From contig DSDS01000056.1 in the NCBI GenBank assembly GCA_011048585.1, positions 1 through 26,331 on the forward strand: a DNA stretch of 26,331 bases. The letters are read 5' to 3'. The notes under the pieces were generated by a model, which was not told where the DNA came from, did no database searches, and worked only from the letters and a program-made list of their open reading frames with translations. This document shows, piece by piece, positions 14,394-21,859 of the stretch (position 1 is its first letter; the number at the start of each line of letters is the position of its first letter). A program made the position numbers and the translations under genes. This DNA comes from Desulfurivibrio alkaliphilus. GTDB lineage: Bacteria; Desulfobacterota; Desulfobulbia; Desulfobulbales; Desulfurivibrionaceae.

Positions 14394-14480
14394 GGTTGTT
14401 TCCCTTGGGTTGAGGGTATAATCAGGCTTACTCTTAAGGCCCCGGCTGACCTCGGGGGCCATACAATTCTGGAGGATGCC
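14394..14480. promoter_or_regulatory. Divergent intergenic region between HPP gene and 59-aa membrane protein
   Basis: This 87-nt region serves both directions. A plus-strand TATAAT (14417-14422) is seen, but without a good -35 box. A hairpin GGCCCC (14438-14443) / GGGGCC (14455-14460) lies just before the GGAGG of the small gene (14471-14475) and could affect its translation. No clear minus-strand promoter boxes are visible. Confidence 0.4.
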
Positions 14481-14660
14481 ATGGAAGAGTTGAAAAGCAG
14501 TCGTGTAACCATTGTCGATATCAGGATGCCCTTCGGTTCGATGGTTGTGTTCATGGTGAAGTGGGTGCTGGCTTCTATTCCGGCTTTTTTCATCCTCGCC
14601 CTCATCGGCACGGCGGTCTTTGGTGTCCTGGGGGCCATCTTCGGGCCCGGAATGCACTGA
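14481..14660 (+). CDS. Conserved-type small membrane protein, 59 aa
   Basis: ATG 14481 to TGA 14658-14660 encodes 59 residues: a polar N-terminus ending IVDIRMPFGSMVVFMVKWV, then a single strong transmembrane helix (about 26-52, rich in Ala, Ile, Phe and Leu) and a short GPGMH tail. GGAGG at 14471-14475, 5 nt from the ATG, is a good ribosome-binding site. The D-I-x-MPF-x-SMVVFMVKW pattern resembles small proteins annotated as hypothetical in several Proteobacteria and Desulfobacterota, from memory only. The amphipathic MPFGSMVVFMVKW stretch leading into one helix would suit a subunit or regulator of a larger membrane complex. Function unknown. It is transcribed away from the HPP gene. Confidence 0.72.
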   Translation: MEELKSSRVTIVDIRMPFGSMVVFMVKWVLASIPAFFILALIGTAVFGVLGAIFGPGMH

Positions 14661-14706
14661 GCGCCGTTTCCGCGCAGAATGGCAAAGGCGGTGTGCTTGT
14701 TATATG

Positions 14707-14712
14707 TTGACA
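14707..14712 (+). promoter_or_regulatory. Possible -35 box upstream of the PEBP gene
   Basis: A consensus TTGACA lies in an AT-rich 134-nt intergenic region (14661-14794) before the YbhB-like gene. No convincing -10 box stands at the right distance; the AT-rich run at 14730-14760 offers only weak matches. A promoter here is likely from base composition, but its exact position is uncertain. Confidence 0.3.
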
Positions 14713-14794
14713 GAGATGGCGCAAAAATGTTGGTAAAGATTGTTTAAATTTTTGGTTACTTTTACCCCAACCTATCAGGTCGAGGAGGCTTGTG

Positions 14795-15253
14795 ATGCGA
14801 CTGACCAGTTCCGCTTTTGCCGATGGCGGTTTGATTCCCGCCCGTTATACCTGTGACGGCGACAATATTAATCCGCCGCTGGAGATTGCCGGAGTGCCGG
14901 CGGCGACGGTGAGTCTGGTGCTGATCATGGATGACCCCGATGTGCCGAAAAGCGCCCGGCCCGACGGGATGTGGGACCATTGGCTGATCTTCAACATGCC
15001 GCCCACCCTGACCCGGATCGAGGAAAACCAGGAGCCCCCCGGGGATCAAGGGACCGGTACCGCCGGCAATCGTCAATATCACGGCCCCTGTCCACCGGAT
15101 CGGGAGCACCGCTACTTCTTCAAGCTCTACGCCCTGGACTGCCGACTTGCCTTGCCCGCCGGCGCCGCCAAGCCCGGGATAGAAGCGGCCATGGCCGGAC
15201 ACATTCTGGCCATGGCCGAACTTATGGGGCGCTACGATCGCCCCCGCCGTTAA
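14795..15253 (+). CDS. YbhB/YbcL-family PEBP (Raf kinase inhibitor-like) protein
   Basis: A 152-aa protein. Bacterial phosphatidylethanolamine-binding-protein homologues are small soluble ligand-binding proteins whose physiological role is unclear. Family motifs: IPARYTCDGDNINPPLEIAG, LIMDDPDVP, DHWLIFNMPP and GPCPPDREHRYFFKLYALD, which form the anion-binding pocket (Asp-Pro-Asp and the His residues). There is no signal peptide, so it is cytoplasmic. ATG 14795 is chosen over GTG 14792 because GAGGAGG (14782-14788) is then 6 nt away. Its TAA overlaps the ATG of the MFS gene by 1 nt (TAATG), so the two are translationally coupled. Confidence 0.93.
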   Translation: MRLTSSAFADGGLIPARYTCDGDNINPPLEIAGVPAATVSLVLIMDDPDVPKSARPDGMWDHWLIFNMPPTLTRIEENQEPPGDQGTGTAGNRQYHGPCPPDREHRYFFKLYALDCRLALPAGAAKPGIEAAMAGHILAMAELMGRYDRPRR

Positions 15254-16428
15254 TGCCCTGGCCCCTGCTGCTGCCCCTTCTTTTATCGGTCTTTATCGCC
15301 CTGCTGGGGATCGGTATCATCGTTCCGGTGATGCCGGTTTTCGCCGCCGGCCTGGGGGCGGGGGGGCTGGCTTTAGGCTTTATCATCGCCTCCTTCTCCA
15401 TTACCCGGGGGCTCTGTCAACCCCTGGTGGGATCGCTCTCCGATCGCTGGGGGCGCAAGGGTTTTCTGTTGGGCGGCCTGCTGGTTTTCGGCGTGGTGGG
15501 TTTACTGATCCCCTTGGCCACTTCGGTGGAAAACCTGGTGCTGATCCGGGCCCTGCACGGAGTGGGCTCGGCGATGATCGTGCCGGTGGCCATGGCCTAT
15601 GTCAGTGATCTGGCCCCGGTGGGCCAGGAGGGCCGCTACATGGGGCTGCTCAACACCGCCATCTTTGCCGGGATCGGTAGCGGCCCGCTGCTGGGCGGGA
15701 TCTTCACCGACCTCTGGGGGATGGCTTCGGCTTTCCACGCCATGGCCGCCTTAAGTTTTCTGGCCCTGGTCCTGGTTCTCTCGCAGATGCCGGCCATGCC
15801 CGCCGTCGGGGCCGGCAGCCGGGGGCGGGAGGGCCTACTGGCCGCCATGGGCAAAATGCTGGCCAGCCGGCGAACCTCGGGACTGCTGCTGGCCAGGCTG
15901 GCGACCATGATCATCATGGTGCCGACCATGGCCTTTCTGCCGCTGCTGATGACCCAGGCCTTTCAGGCCAGCGGCAGCCAGATCGGCATGGTGATCGCGG
16001 CTCGCACCCTGATCAACGCCCTGCTGCAAGGGCCCGGCGGTCGCCTGGCCGACCGCCACGACAAGCCGCGTCTGCTGCGGATCGGCTGTCTGGTGATCAG
16101 CGCCGTGATCTGCCTGATTCCTTTGGCGGACAACTTCTGGAGTCTGCTGCTTCTGTTCATGATCCTGGGCCTGGGCGAGGCCCTGATCTGGCCGACCCTG
16201 GGGGCCCTGGCCACCGAGGAGGGCCGGGTCTACGGGCAGGGCACCATGATGGGGGTATTCAATCTGGCGATGAGCGGCGGGGTGTTGATCGGGGCCCTGG
16301 GGGCGGGGATCGCCACCGATCTCTTCGGCCTGCTCTGGACCTTCCCCCTGATCGGTCTGCTGGTGCTGACCTTGACCATGTTCGCCATTGCCCGGATTGC
16401 CTCCGGCCGGTCCCCGGTTGCCGCTTAG
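15253..16428 (+). CDS. MFS efflux-type transporter (12 TM)
   Basis: A 391-aa protein of major facilitator type with twelve predicted hydrophobic segments. After TM2 it has LVGSLSDRWGRKGFLLGG, the A-loop motif (G-x3-D-R-x-GR-K/R). The C-terminal half repeats a weaker GPGGRLADRHDKPRLL at the equivalent loop. GVGSAMIVPVAMAYVSD in TM4 and the TM5 GIGSGPLLGG (motif C-like) suggest a drug/H+ antiporter of the DHA1 group. The substrate is not predictable. The ATG at 15253 overlaps the upstream PEBP stop and gives a transporter starting directly at TM1; the longer in-frame extension runs through the PEBP gene and is spurious. Confidence 0.9.
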   Translation: MPWPLLLPLLLSVFIALLGIGIIVPVMPVFAAGLGAGGLALGFIIASFSITRGLCQPLVGSLSDRWGRKGFLLGGLLVFGVVGLLIPLATSVENLVLIRALHGVGSAMIVPVAMAYVSDLAPVGQEGRYMGLLNTAIFAGIGSGPLLGGIFTDLWGMASAFHAMAALSFLALVLVLSQMPAMPAVGAGSRGREGLLAAMGKMLASRRTSGLLLARLATMIIMVPTMAFLPLLMTQAFQASGSQIGMVIAARTLINALLQGPGGRLADRHDKPRLLRIGCLVISAVICLIPLADNFWSLLLLFMILGLGEALIWPTLGALATEEGRVYGQGTMMGVFNLAMSGGVLIGALGAGIATDLFGLLWTFPLIGLLVLTLTMFAIARIASGRSPVAA

Positions 16429-16439
16429 CGCTTTAGCGG

Positions 16440-16467
16440 TTGACTTTCAGGGCAATCTTTATTAATT
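16440..16467 (+). promoter_or_regulatory. Candidate rpsO promoter
   Basis: TTGACT (16440-16445) precedes an AT-rich segment with possible -10 boxes TATTAA or TTAATT within 16460-16467. The spacing is not ideal. It starts 12 nt after the MFS stop and leaves a leader of about 90 nt before rpsO, where S15 autoregulation could act. Confidence 0.4.
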
Positions 16468-16563
16468 AGAGCTGTTTAAAGTAGGAATGGCCGGGGCTGC
16501 CGGAATCTGCCGGGGCGGCTGGCCATCTCCCGAATGTTAAACCCTTTTTGAGGAGTAGTTAAA

Positions 16564-16833
16564 GTGACCCTTACCACCGAAGACAAACAGGCCATCATCG
16601 CCGAGCACGGCGCCAACCCCCAGGATACCGGCTCCCCCGAGGTGCAGATCGCCCTGCTCTCCGCCCGGATCACCTACCTGACCGAGCATTTCAAGACTTT
16701 CAAGAAAGACCATCATTCTCGCCGGGGGCTGCTCAAGCTGGTCGGCCAGCGTAAGCGGCTGCTCCGTTACCTCAAGGATAATGATGTGGATCGTTACCGC
16801 AATATCATCGCCAAGCTGGGCATTCGGAAGTAA
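16564..16833 (+). CDS. rpsO: 30S ribosomal protein S15
   Basis: An 89-aa protein, exact family length. S15 binds the 16S central-domain three-way junction and forms bridge B4 with the 50S subunit. Full match: QDTGSPEVQIALLSARITYL, EHFKTFKKDHHSRRGLL, LVGQRKRLLRYLK and DRYRNIIAKLGIRK. The start is GTG at 16564, with GAGGAG (16550-16555) upstream and the usual short N-terminus (MTLTTEDKQAIIAEHG). In E. coli S15 represses its own translation via a leader pseudoknot; a leader is present here but that fold was not demonstrated. pnp lies 182 nt downstream, separated by several hairpins. Confidence 0.98.
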   Translation: MTLTTEDKQAIIAEHGANPQDTGSPEVQIALLSARITYLTEHFKTFKKDHHSRRGLLKLVGQRKRLLRYLKDNDVDRYRNIIAKLGIRK

Positions 16834-16843
16834 CCGGATCCTT

Positions 16844-16863
16844 GCCGTCGGCGCGGCTTTTTT
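16844..16863 (+). terminator. Weak intrinsic terminator/attenuator after rpsO
   Basis: GCCG (16844-16847) pairs with CGGC (16854-16857) around a 6-nt loop, followed by six T (16858-16863). The stem is short, so termination may be partial, letting some transcripts continue into pnp. Confidence 0.42.
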
Positions 16864-16912
16864 GTTAAACGTTCAGTCGCGCCCCGCTTTGGGGCGTAGC
16901 TGAACGTTTAGC
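16864..16912. repeat. Inverted repeat in the rpsO-pnp spacer
   Basis: GTTAAACGTTCAG (16864-16876) pairs with CTGAACGTTTAGC (16900-16912), with one G-T pair in 13. An inner stem CGCCCC/GGGGCG (16880-16885 with 16891-16896) nearly continues it around a 5-nt loop. The outer arms share the TAA-x-CGTTCAG core with the element at 6644-6751. It is followed by TTTT (16913-16916), so it might also act as an attenuator. In E. coli this spacer holds an RNase III-cleaved hairpin that controls pnp. Confidence 0.85.
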
Positions 16913-16924
16913 TTTTCCGGCCCC

Positions 16925-16991
16925 GGGGGATTGCCCCCCCTGAGCCGCTTATGTCCGAGGGCCCGGGCTGTGCGAACCGAGCCCCTAAGCG
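16925..16991 (+). promoter_or_regulatory. Structured pnp leader (stacked hairpins)
   Basis: Beyond the inverted repeat, the leader shows GGGGG/CCCCC (16925-16929 with 16934-16938). It also shows CGCTTA/TAAGCG (16946-16951 with 16986-16991), which encloses GGGCT/AGCCC (16965-16969 with 16980-16984). The last closes 7 nt before the AGAGGAGA ribosome-binding site of pnp. This suits post-transcriptional control of pnp, but the mechanism is inferred by analogy. Confidence 0.45.
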
Positions 16992-17015
16992 AATGTCAGA
17001 GGAGAAGATAAGAAG

Positions 17016-19124
17016 ATGGAAAAGAAGATCAGTGTGGAACTTGCCGGCAGAACCTTAACTATTGAAACCGGGCGGTTGGCCAAGCAGGCCAGCGGCGCGG
17101 TATTGGTCACTTACGGACAGAGCATGGTGCTGGTTACCGCCACCGCCGCCCGCGAACCCCGGGAGTCTGTCGATTTTCTGCCCCTCACCGTGGAGTACCA
17201 GGAGCGTTTTTACGCGGTGGGCCGAATTCCCGGCAGCTTCTTCCGCCGCGAGATTGGCCGGCCCACTGAGAAGGAAACCCTCTCCTGCCGCCTGATCGAC
17301 CGTCCCCTGCGGCCGCTTTTTGCCGCCGGCTACCAGAATGAGACCCAGATTATCGCCACCGTACTCTCCGCCGACCATGAAAATGAGCCCGATATGATGG
17401 CGATGATCGGGGCCTCCGCCGCCCTCTCCGTCTCCCATATCCCTTTCAATGGCCCCATTGCCGGGGTGCGGGTGGGGATGGTGGATGGCAACTATATCCT
17501 CAATCCCACCAGCGAGCAGCGCAAGAACTCCCGGCTGGACCTGATCGTGGCCGGCACCGCCAAGGCGGTGGTGATGGTGGAAGGGGGGGCCGACAGCCTC
17601 TCCGAAGAGGAGGTAATGAACGGAATCTTCTTCGCCCACGAGTCGATGCAGCCCCTGATCGCCATCCAGGAGGAGTTGCGCCAGGCGGTGGGCCGGGCCA
17701 AGCTGGAGGTCAAACCGCCGGAGGTGGATGAGCAACTGCGCGCCCGGGTGGCTGAATTGGCCGGCCCCGGAATGCTCGAGGTCACCGGTACCGCCGACAA
17801 GATGGCCCGGGGCGAAGCCTTCCACGCCCTGGAGAGCAGGGTGCTCGCCCAATTGAAGGAGGAGCTGGGCTCTTCCGAGCAAACGGCCGCCAAGCTGAAA
17901 GAGGCCAAGGAGCTGCTCTATGGCCTCAAGAAGAGCGTGATGCGCAGCCAGATCGTCAAGGAGAAGAGGCGGATCGCCAACCGCCGCCTGGACGAGGTGC
18001 GCCCGATCAGTTGCGAAGTGGCAACCCTGCCCCGGGTCCACGGCTCCTCCCTCTTCACCCGGGGCGAGACCCAGGTGCTGGTCAGTGTCACCCTGGGCAG
18101 CGGCGACGATGAGCAGCGGATTGAATCGCTCAGCGGCATGTCCTTCAAGCCCTTCATGCTGCACTACAACTTCCCCCCCTACTGCGTGGGGGAGGCCCGT
18201 TTTCTCCGTGGTCCCAGCCGTCGCGATATCGGCCACGGCGCCCTGGCGGAACGGGCGGTGGCGGCGGTGTTGCCCGACAGCGAGAGCTTTCCCTACACCA
18301 TCCGGGTGGTTTCCGAGGTGCTGGAGTCCAACGGCTCCTCCTCCATGGCCACCATCTGCGGAGCGTCGCTCTCCCTGATGGATGCCGGCGTGCCCCTGCG
18401 AAAACCGGTGTCCGGCATCGCCATGGGCCTGATCAAGGAGGGGGATGAGATCGCCATCCTCTCCGATATCCTGGGCGACGAGGATCACTTGGGCGACATG
18501 GATTTCAAGGTGGCGGGTACCGATGATGGGATCACCGCTCTGCAGATGGATATCAAGATCGAGGGGGTTTCCCGGGAGATCATGGGCCAGGCCCTTTCCC
18601 AGGCCAGGGCCGGTCGGCTCCATATCCTGGAGAAGATGAAGGAGGCGTTGGCCACCTCCCGGGCGGATGTGCCCGAGCATGCCCCCAAACTGTTCACCAT
18701 CAATATTCACCCGGACAAGATCCGCGACCTGATCGGCCCGGGGGGTAAGATGATCCGTTCGATCACCGCCGATTACGGGGTCAAGATCGACGTCGAGGAT
18801 GACGGTCGGGTCAAGATCTTCGCCCCCAGCGGCGAGGTGGCCGCCCAAGTCCGCGAGGTGATCGGCTCGATCACCGCCGAGGCGGAGATCGGCAAGATCT
18901 ATACCGGTACCGTGCAGAAAATTATGGATTTCGGAGCCTTCGTCCAGATCCTGCCCGGCACCGACGGCCTGGTCCATATCTCCGAGTTGGAGAATCGCCG
19001 GGTGGAGAAGGTCACCGATGTCCTCAAGGAGGGTGATGAGGTGCGGGTCAAGGTTCTGGAGATCGACGGTCGCGGCAAAATCCGTTTGAGCCGCAAGGCG
19101 GCCATGGCCGAAGAGAACAGTTGA
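17016..19124 (+). CDS. pnp: Polyribonucleotide nucleotidyltransferase (PNPase)
   Basis: A 702-aa protein, typical length. It is a phosphorolytic 3'-5' exoribonuclease and a core degradosome component. Two RNase PH domains are separated by an alpha-helical linker: the first starts near residue 5 (ELAGRTLTIETGRLAKQASG), the second lies at about 320-540 (RRLDEVRPISCEV, SLFTRGETQVLVSVTLG, and the catalytic ILGDEDHLGDMDFKVAGT). The KH domain is at about 556-612 (INIHPDKIRDLIGPGGKMIR) and S1 at about 624-692 (GTVQKIMDFGAFVQILPG). AGAGGAGA precedes the ATG. The structured leader suggests autogenous control. Its TGA overlaps a possible TTG start of the M16 peptidase gene by 3 nt. Confidence 0.97.
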   Translation: MEKKISVELAGRTLTIETGRLAKQASGAVLVTYGQSMVLVTATAAREPRESVDFLPLTVEYQERFYAVGRIPGSFFRREIGRPTEKETLSCRLIDRPLRPLFAAGYQNETQIIATVLSADHENEPDMMAMIGASAALSVSHIPFNGPIAGVRVGMVDGNYILNPTSEQRKNSRLDLIVAGTAKAVVMVEGGADSLSEEEVMNGIFFAHESMQPLIAIQEELRQAVGRAKLEVKPPEVDEQLRARVAELAGPGMLEVTGTADKMARGEAFHALESRVLAQLKEELGSSEQTAAKLKEAKELLYGLKKSVMRSQIVKEKRRIANRRLDEVRPISCEVATLPRVHGSSLFTRGETQVLVSVTLGSGDDEQRIESLSGMSFKPFMLHYNFPPYCVGEARFLRGPSRRDIGHGALAERAVAAVLPDSESFPYTIRVVSEVLESNGSSSMATICGASLSLMDAGVPLRKPVSGIAMGLIKEGDEIAILSDILGDEDHLGDMDFKVAGTDDGITALQMDIKIEGVSREIMGQALSQARAGRLHILEKMKEALATSRADVPEHAPKLFTINIHPDKIRDLIGPGGKMIRSITADYGVKIDVEDDGRVKIFAPSGEVAAQVREVIGSITAEAEIGKIYTGTVQKIMDFGAFVQILPGTDGLVHISELENRRVEKVTDVLKEGDEVRVKVLEIDGRGKIRLSRKAAMAEENS

Positions 19125-20431
19125 ACCGCCCCGTCGGCCCCCTGGGCTCCGCCGCCATGTGTCAGCAAAGCACTTTGGATAACGGAGTAAGGATCGCCAC
19201 CGAAACCACCGACTCGCGGGTGGTTTCGGTGGGGGTCTGGATCGAGGCCGGAGCCCGCGATGAGCATGACCTGACCAATGGCAGCTCCCATTTTGTCGAA
19301 CATATGCTCTTTAAGGGTACCGATCGCCGCAATGCCCACCAGATTGCCCGCGAATTCGATGTAATGGGGGGGATGGCCAACGCCTTCACCGCCACCGAAA
19401 CCACCTGCTTTTATGCCACTGTCCTGGCCGACCGCCTGCCCCAACTGGCCGACCTGCTGGCCGATATCGTTCTCAATTCCAGCTTTCTCCCCGCCGAGGT
19501 GGATAATGAGCGTGAGGTGATCCTCCAGGAGATCGCCATGGTGGAGGATACCCCCGACGATCTGGTCCACGACCTCTTCAACCGGGAGCTGTGGGGGCGG
19601 CATCCCCTGGGTAACACGGTGCTGGGCTCGCCCCGGGTGATCGGCGCCCTCACCTCTCATCATCTGCTGGATTATGTCCAGCGCCACTATACCCCCGGCC
19701 GGATCTTGATCGCCGCCGCCGGTCAGGTCGAGCATGACAGTTTTTGCCAACTGTGGGCCAAACCCTTCGGCACCATGCCGCGTGGGGCCGGTGAGCGGGG
19801 TACCGATTCCGCCGCCGGCTTGCGCCGGGTTCCGGAGTTCCGGGAGCCGGTCCGCCGGATTTTCGACCGGGGTTTGGAGCAGGTCCATCTGGTGATGGGC
19901 ACCTACGGCCTGGGGGAAACCGACCCGGACCGCTACGCCCTGCAGCTGCTCAACACGGTACTCGGGGGCAATATGAGCTCCCGTCTTTTTCAGGAGATTC
20001 GGGAGAAACGGGGTTTGGCCTACTCGGTATACTCCTACTTAAACACCAACAGCGACAGCGGTGCCCTGGGGGTTTATCTGGGGGTGGATCCCCTGGCGGC
20101 CGAGGAGGCGGTGGGGCTGGTGGGCAAGGAGATCCGCCGCCTGGCCCGTGAACCGATCCCCGCCGAGGTGCTGGCCGAGGCCCGCGATTACGCCCGGGCG
20201 GTGATCATGCTGGCCGATGAGAATCCCGAGGCCCGGATGTGCCGTTTGGCCCGCAATGTGCTCAACTTTAACCGCGACCTGCCCCTGGCGGAAATTCTGG
20301 CCGGCTTTGACCGGGTAACCGCCGCCGATATCCAGGCCCTGGCCGCGGGGGTATTTGTCCGTCCCCTGAGTGCCGTGGCCCTGGGCCCCCTGGATGACGG
20401 GCTGCTGGACTGGGACGCCTTGGATGAGTGA
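19121..20431 (+). CDS. M16 (pitrilysin/processing-peptidase-like) zinc metallopeptidase
   Basis: A 436-aa protein, the length of single-chain bacterial M16B peptidases related to mitochondrial processing peptidase beta. The inverted zinc motif HFVEH is at 57-61 (with Glu60 catalytic), and the third ligand Glu137 follows in NEREVILQEIAM, within the family's 74-76-residue spacing. The C-terminal homologous half carries SSRLFQEIREKRGLAYSVYSY. No signal peptide is seen, so it is probably cytoplasmic. The TTG start at 19121 overlaps the pnp stop (TTGA). An ATG at 19157 would lose 12 residues and has no better ribosome-binding site, so the exact start is uncertain. pnp followed by an M16 gene is a common order in bacteria. 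Confidence 0.92.
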   Translation: MNRPVGPLGSAAMCQQSTLDNGVRIATETTDSRVVSVGVWIEAGARDEHDLTNGSSHFVEHMLFKGTDRRNAHQIAREFDVMGGMANAFTATETTCFYATVLADRLPQLADLLADIVLNSSFLPAEVDNEREVILQEIAMVEDTPDDLVHDLFNRELWGRHPLGNTVLGSPRVIGALTSHHLLDYVQRHYTPGRILIAAAGQVEHDSFCQLWAKPFGTMPRGAGERGTDSAAGLRRVPEFREPVRRIFDRGLEQVHLVMGTYGLGETDPDRYALQLLNTVLGGNMSSRLFQEIREKRGLAYSVYSYLNTNSDSGALGVYLGVDPLAAEEAVGLVGKEIRRLAREPIPAEVLAEARDYARAVIMLADENPEARMCRLARNVLNFNRDLPLAEILAGFDRVTAADIQALAAGVFVRPLSAVALGPLDDGLLDWDALDE

Positions 20432-21215
20432 GGGCGGCCTGCGATTCTGCGTCCTGGGGGGCGGCAGCAAGGGCAACGCCACCTACGTGGAGGCGGGTGG
20501 CACCCGGCTGCTGATCGATGCCGGTTTTTCCGGTCGTGAGATTGAAGGTCGGCTGGCGGCCTTGGGGGTTGATGCCGCCGACCTGACCGCCATCCTGATC
20601 AGTCACGAGCATGGTGATCATACCCGGGGGGCGGGGGTGCTTTCCCGCCGCCACCGGCTGCCGGTGCTGGCCAACCGGGCCACCCTGGCGGCCGCCGGGC
20701 CCAGTTTGGCCAACCTGGCGGCGGTCCAGGAGTTTGCCGCCGGCACCACCTTTGTCTGCGGCAATATCCAGGTTCATCCCTTTGCCATCCCCCATGACTG
20801 TGCCGAACCGGTGGGTTTTCTGCTCAAGGCCGGCAGCCGGCTGCTGGGCCATTGCACCGATCTGGGGTCGGTCCCCCGCCTGGTTCATCACCGCCTAAGC
20901 GACTGTCACGCCTTGGTGCTGGAGGCCAACCACGATCTCGAGATGCTGATGGCTGGGCCATATCCCCCGGCCCTCAAGCAGCGGGTCCGTTCTCGCCATG
21001 GCCACCTGGCCAACCACGAGACCGGCGCCTTCCTGGCCCAACTGCTGGGCCGGGAGCTGAAACAGGTGGTGCTATCCCACCTCAGTGAGACCAACAACAC
21101 CCCGGCTCTGGTGGAACGGGCGGTCGCCGCCGCCCTCAACGGCCGTCCCGCCGGCTCCCTGCCCCGGATCAGCATCGCCTGCCAGCAGAAGGGCAGCGCC
21201 ATGGTTTGCCTCTAG
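20424..21215 (+). CDS. MBL-fold metallohydrolase, WalJ/YycJ (VicX)-like
   Basis: A 263-aa protein. The start reads LRFCVLGGGSKGNATYVEAGG, then LLIDAGFSGREIEGRL and ILISHEHGDHTRG, giving the HxHxDH metal site in HEHGDH (about 55-60). Further ligands lie in HCTDLG and LEANHD, and a C-terminal SHLSETNN is present. This arrangement is typical of the WalJ/YycJ group of metallo-beta-lactamase-fold proteins, which Firmicutes studies place in cell-wall or DNA-repair phenotypes, with nuclease activity reported for some relatives. ATG 20424 overlaps the peptidase stop by 8 nt and gives the family N-terminus; a longer frame from 20370 lies inside the peptidase gene. Its biochemical role here is uncertain. 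Confidence 0.87.
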   Translation: MSEGGLRFCVLGGGSKGNATYVEAGGTRLLIDAGFSGREIEGRLAALGVDAADLTAILISHEHGDHTRGAGVLSRRHRLPVLANRATLAAAGPSLANLAAVQEFAAGTTFVCGNIQVHPFAIPHDCAEPVGFLLKAGSRLLGHCTDLGSVPRLVHHRLSDCHALVLEANHDLEMLMAGPYPPALKQRVRSRHGHLANHETGAFLAQLLGRELKQVVLSHLSETNNTPALVERAVAAALNGRPAGSLPRISIACQQKGSAMVCL

Positions 21216-21281
21216 CCGCCAGCCCTCGCTTAATCTCCCGCAAAAAAAATCCGGATCCGCTTCCTCTGGCCGCCAGGGTTG

Positions 21282-21290
21282 TGCTAAGAT
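21282..21290 (+). promoter_or_regulatory. Candidate extended -10 promoter for the YeeE pair
   Basis: TGCTAAGAT has the TG-x-(-10) form of an extended -10 element, with TAAGAT matching the consensus at 4 of 6 positions. No good -35 box is seen. It lies 42 nt before the first YeeE-like gene, in a 116-nt gap that follows the WalJ-like gene. Confidence 0.35.
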
Positions 21291-21331
21291 GCCGCCAGGT
21301 TCAACGGCTAACCTACCATTAAGGAGGCGAA

Positions 21332-21859
21332 ATGGCTGGATCGAAATGGTACAAACCTTATCTGCTGGGAGGCCTGGCCGGGCTGCTGCTCACCGCCAGC
21401 GTCCTGTTTGCCAATCAGTTCTTCGGCACCTCCACCACTTTCCCCCGGGCCGCCACCTGGCTGGTTGATCTGGTGGGGATCGACCTCAGTCATCTGCCCT
21501 TTTATCAGGTCCGGAGCGGCGCTCTGACCGGGGCCTCCTTTCCCGACTGGCAGCTGTTGTTTGTCGTGGGCATCGGGATCGGGGCCTTTATCAGTTCGCT
21601 GCTCACCGGCACCTTCAAGTTGGAGTCGCTGCCGCCCATGTGGGTGGCCAGATTCGGTGACCGCCTGGGACTGCGGATTGTCCACTCCCTGATCGGCGGG
21701 GTTCTGGTAATGATCGGGGCCCGGATGGCGGGCGGCTGCCCCAGCGGTCACGGGGTCAGCGGGGTCAGTCAGTTGGGGGTCAGCAGCCTGCTGGCCTTGG
21801 TGATGTTTTTTGTCGGCGGCATTATCACCGCGCGCCTTATCTATCGGGGAGGTAAGTGA
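21332..21859 (+). CDS. YeeE/YedE (TsuA-type) sulfur transporter, N-terminal half protein
   Basis: A 175-aa membrane protein with four or five hydrophobic segments (about 10-28, 75-95, 117-134, 150-171). It carries the sulfur-transport motif GARMAGGCPSGHGVSG with Cys136. In the full-length YeeE/TsuA thiosulfate importer, two such pseudo-symmetric halves sit in one chain and conserved cysteines line the substrate path. Here the halves are separate proteins, so a heterodimer is likely. AAGGAGG (21321-21327) precedes the ATG. Its TGA overlaps the next ATG by 1 nt (TGATG), giving strict coupling. The substrate is probably thiosulfate or a related sulfur anion; selenium compounds have been suggested for other YedE proteins. 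Confidence 0.88.
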   Translation: MAGSKWYKPYLLGGLAGLLLTASVLFANQFFGTSTTFPRAATWLVDLVGIDLSHLPFYQVRSGALTGASFPDWQLLFVVGIGIGAFISSLLTGTFKLESLPPMWVARFGDRLGLRIVHSLIGGVLVMIGARMAGGCPSGHGVSGVSQLGVSSLLALVMFFVGGIITARLIYRGGK

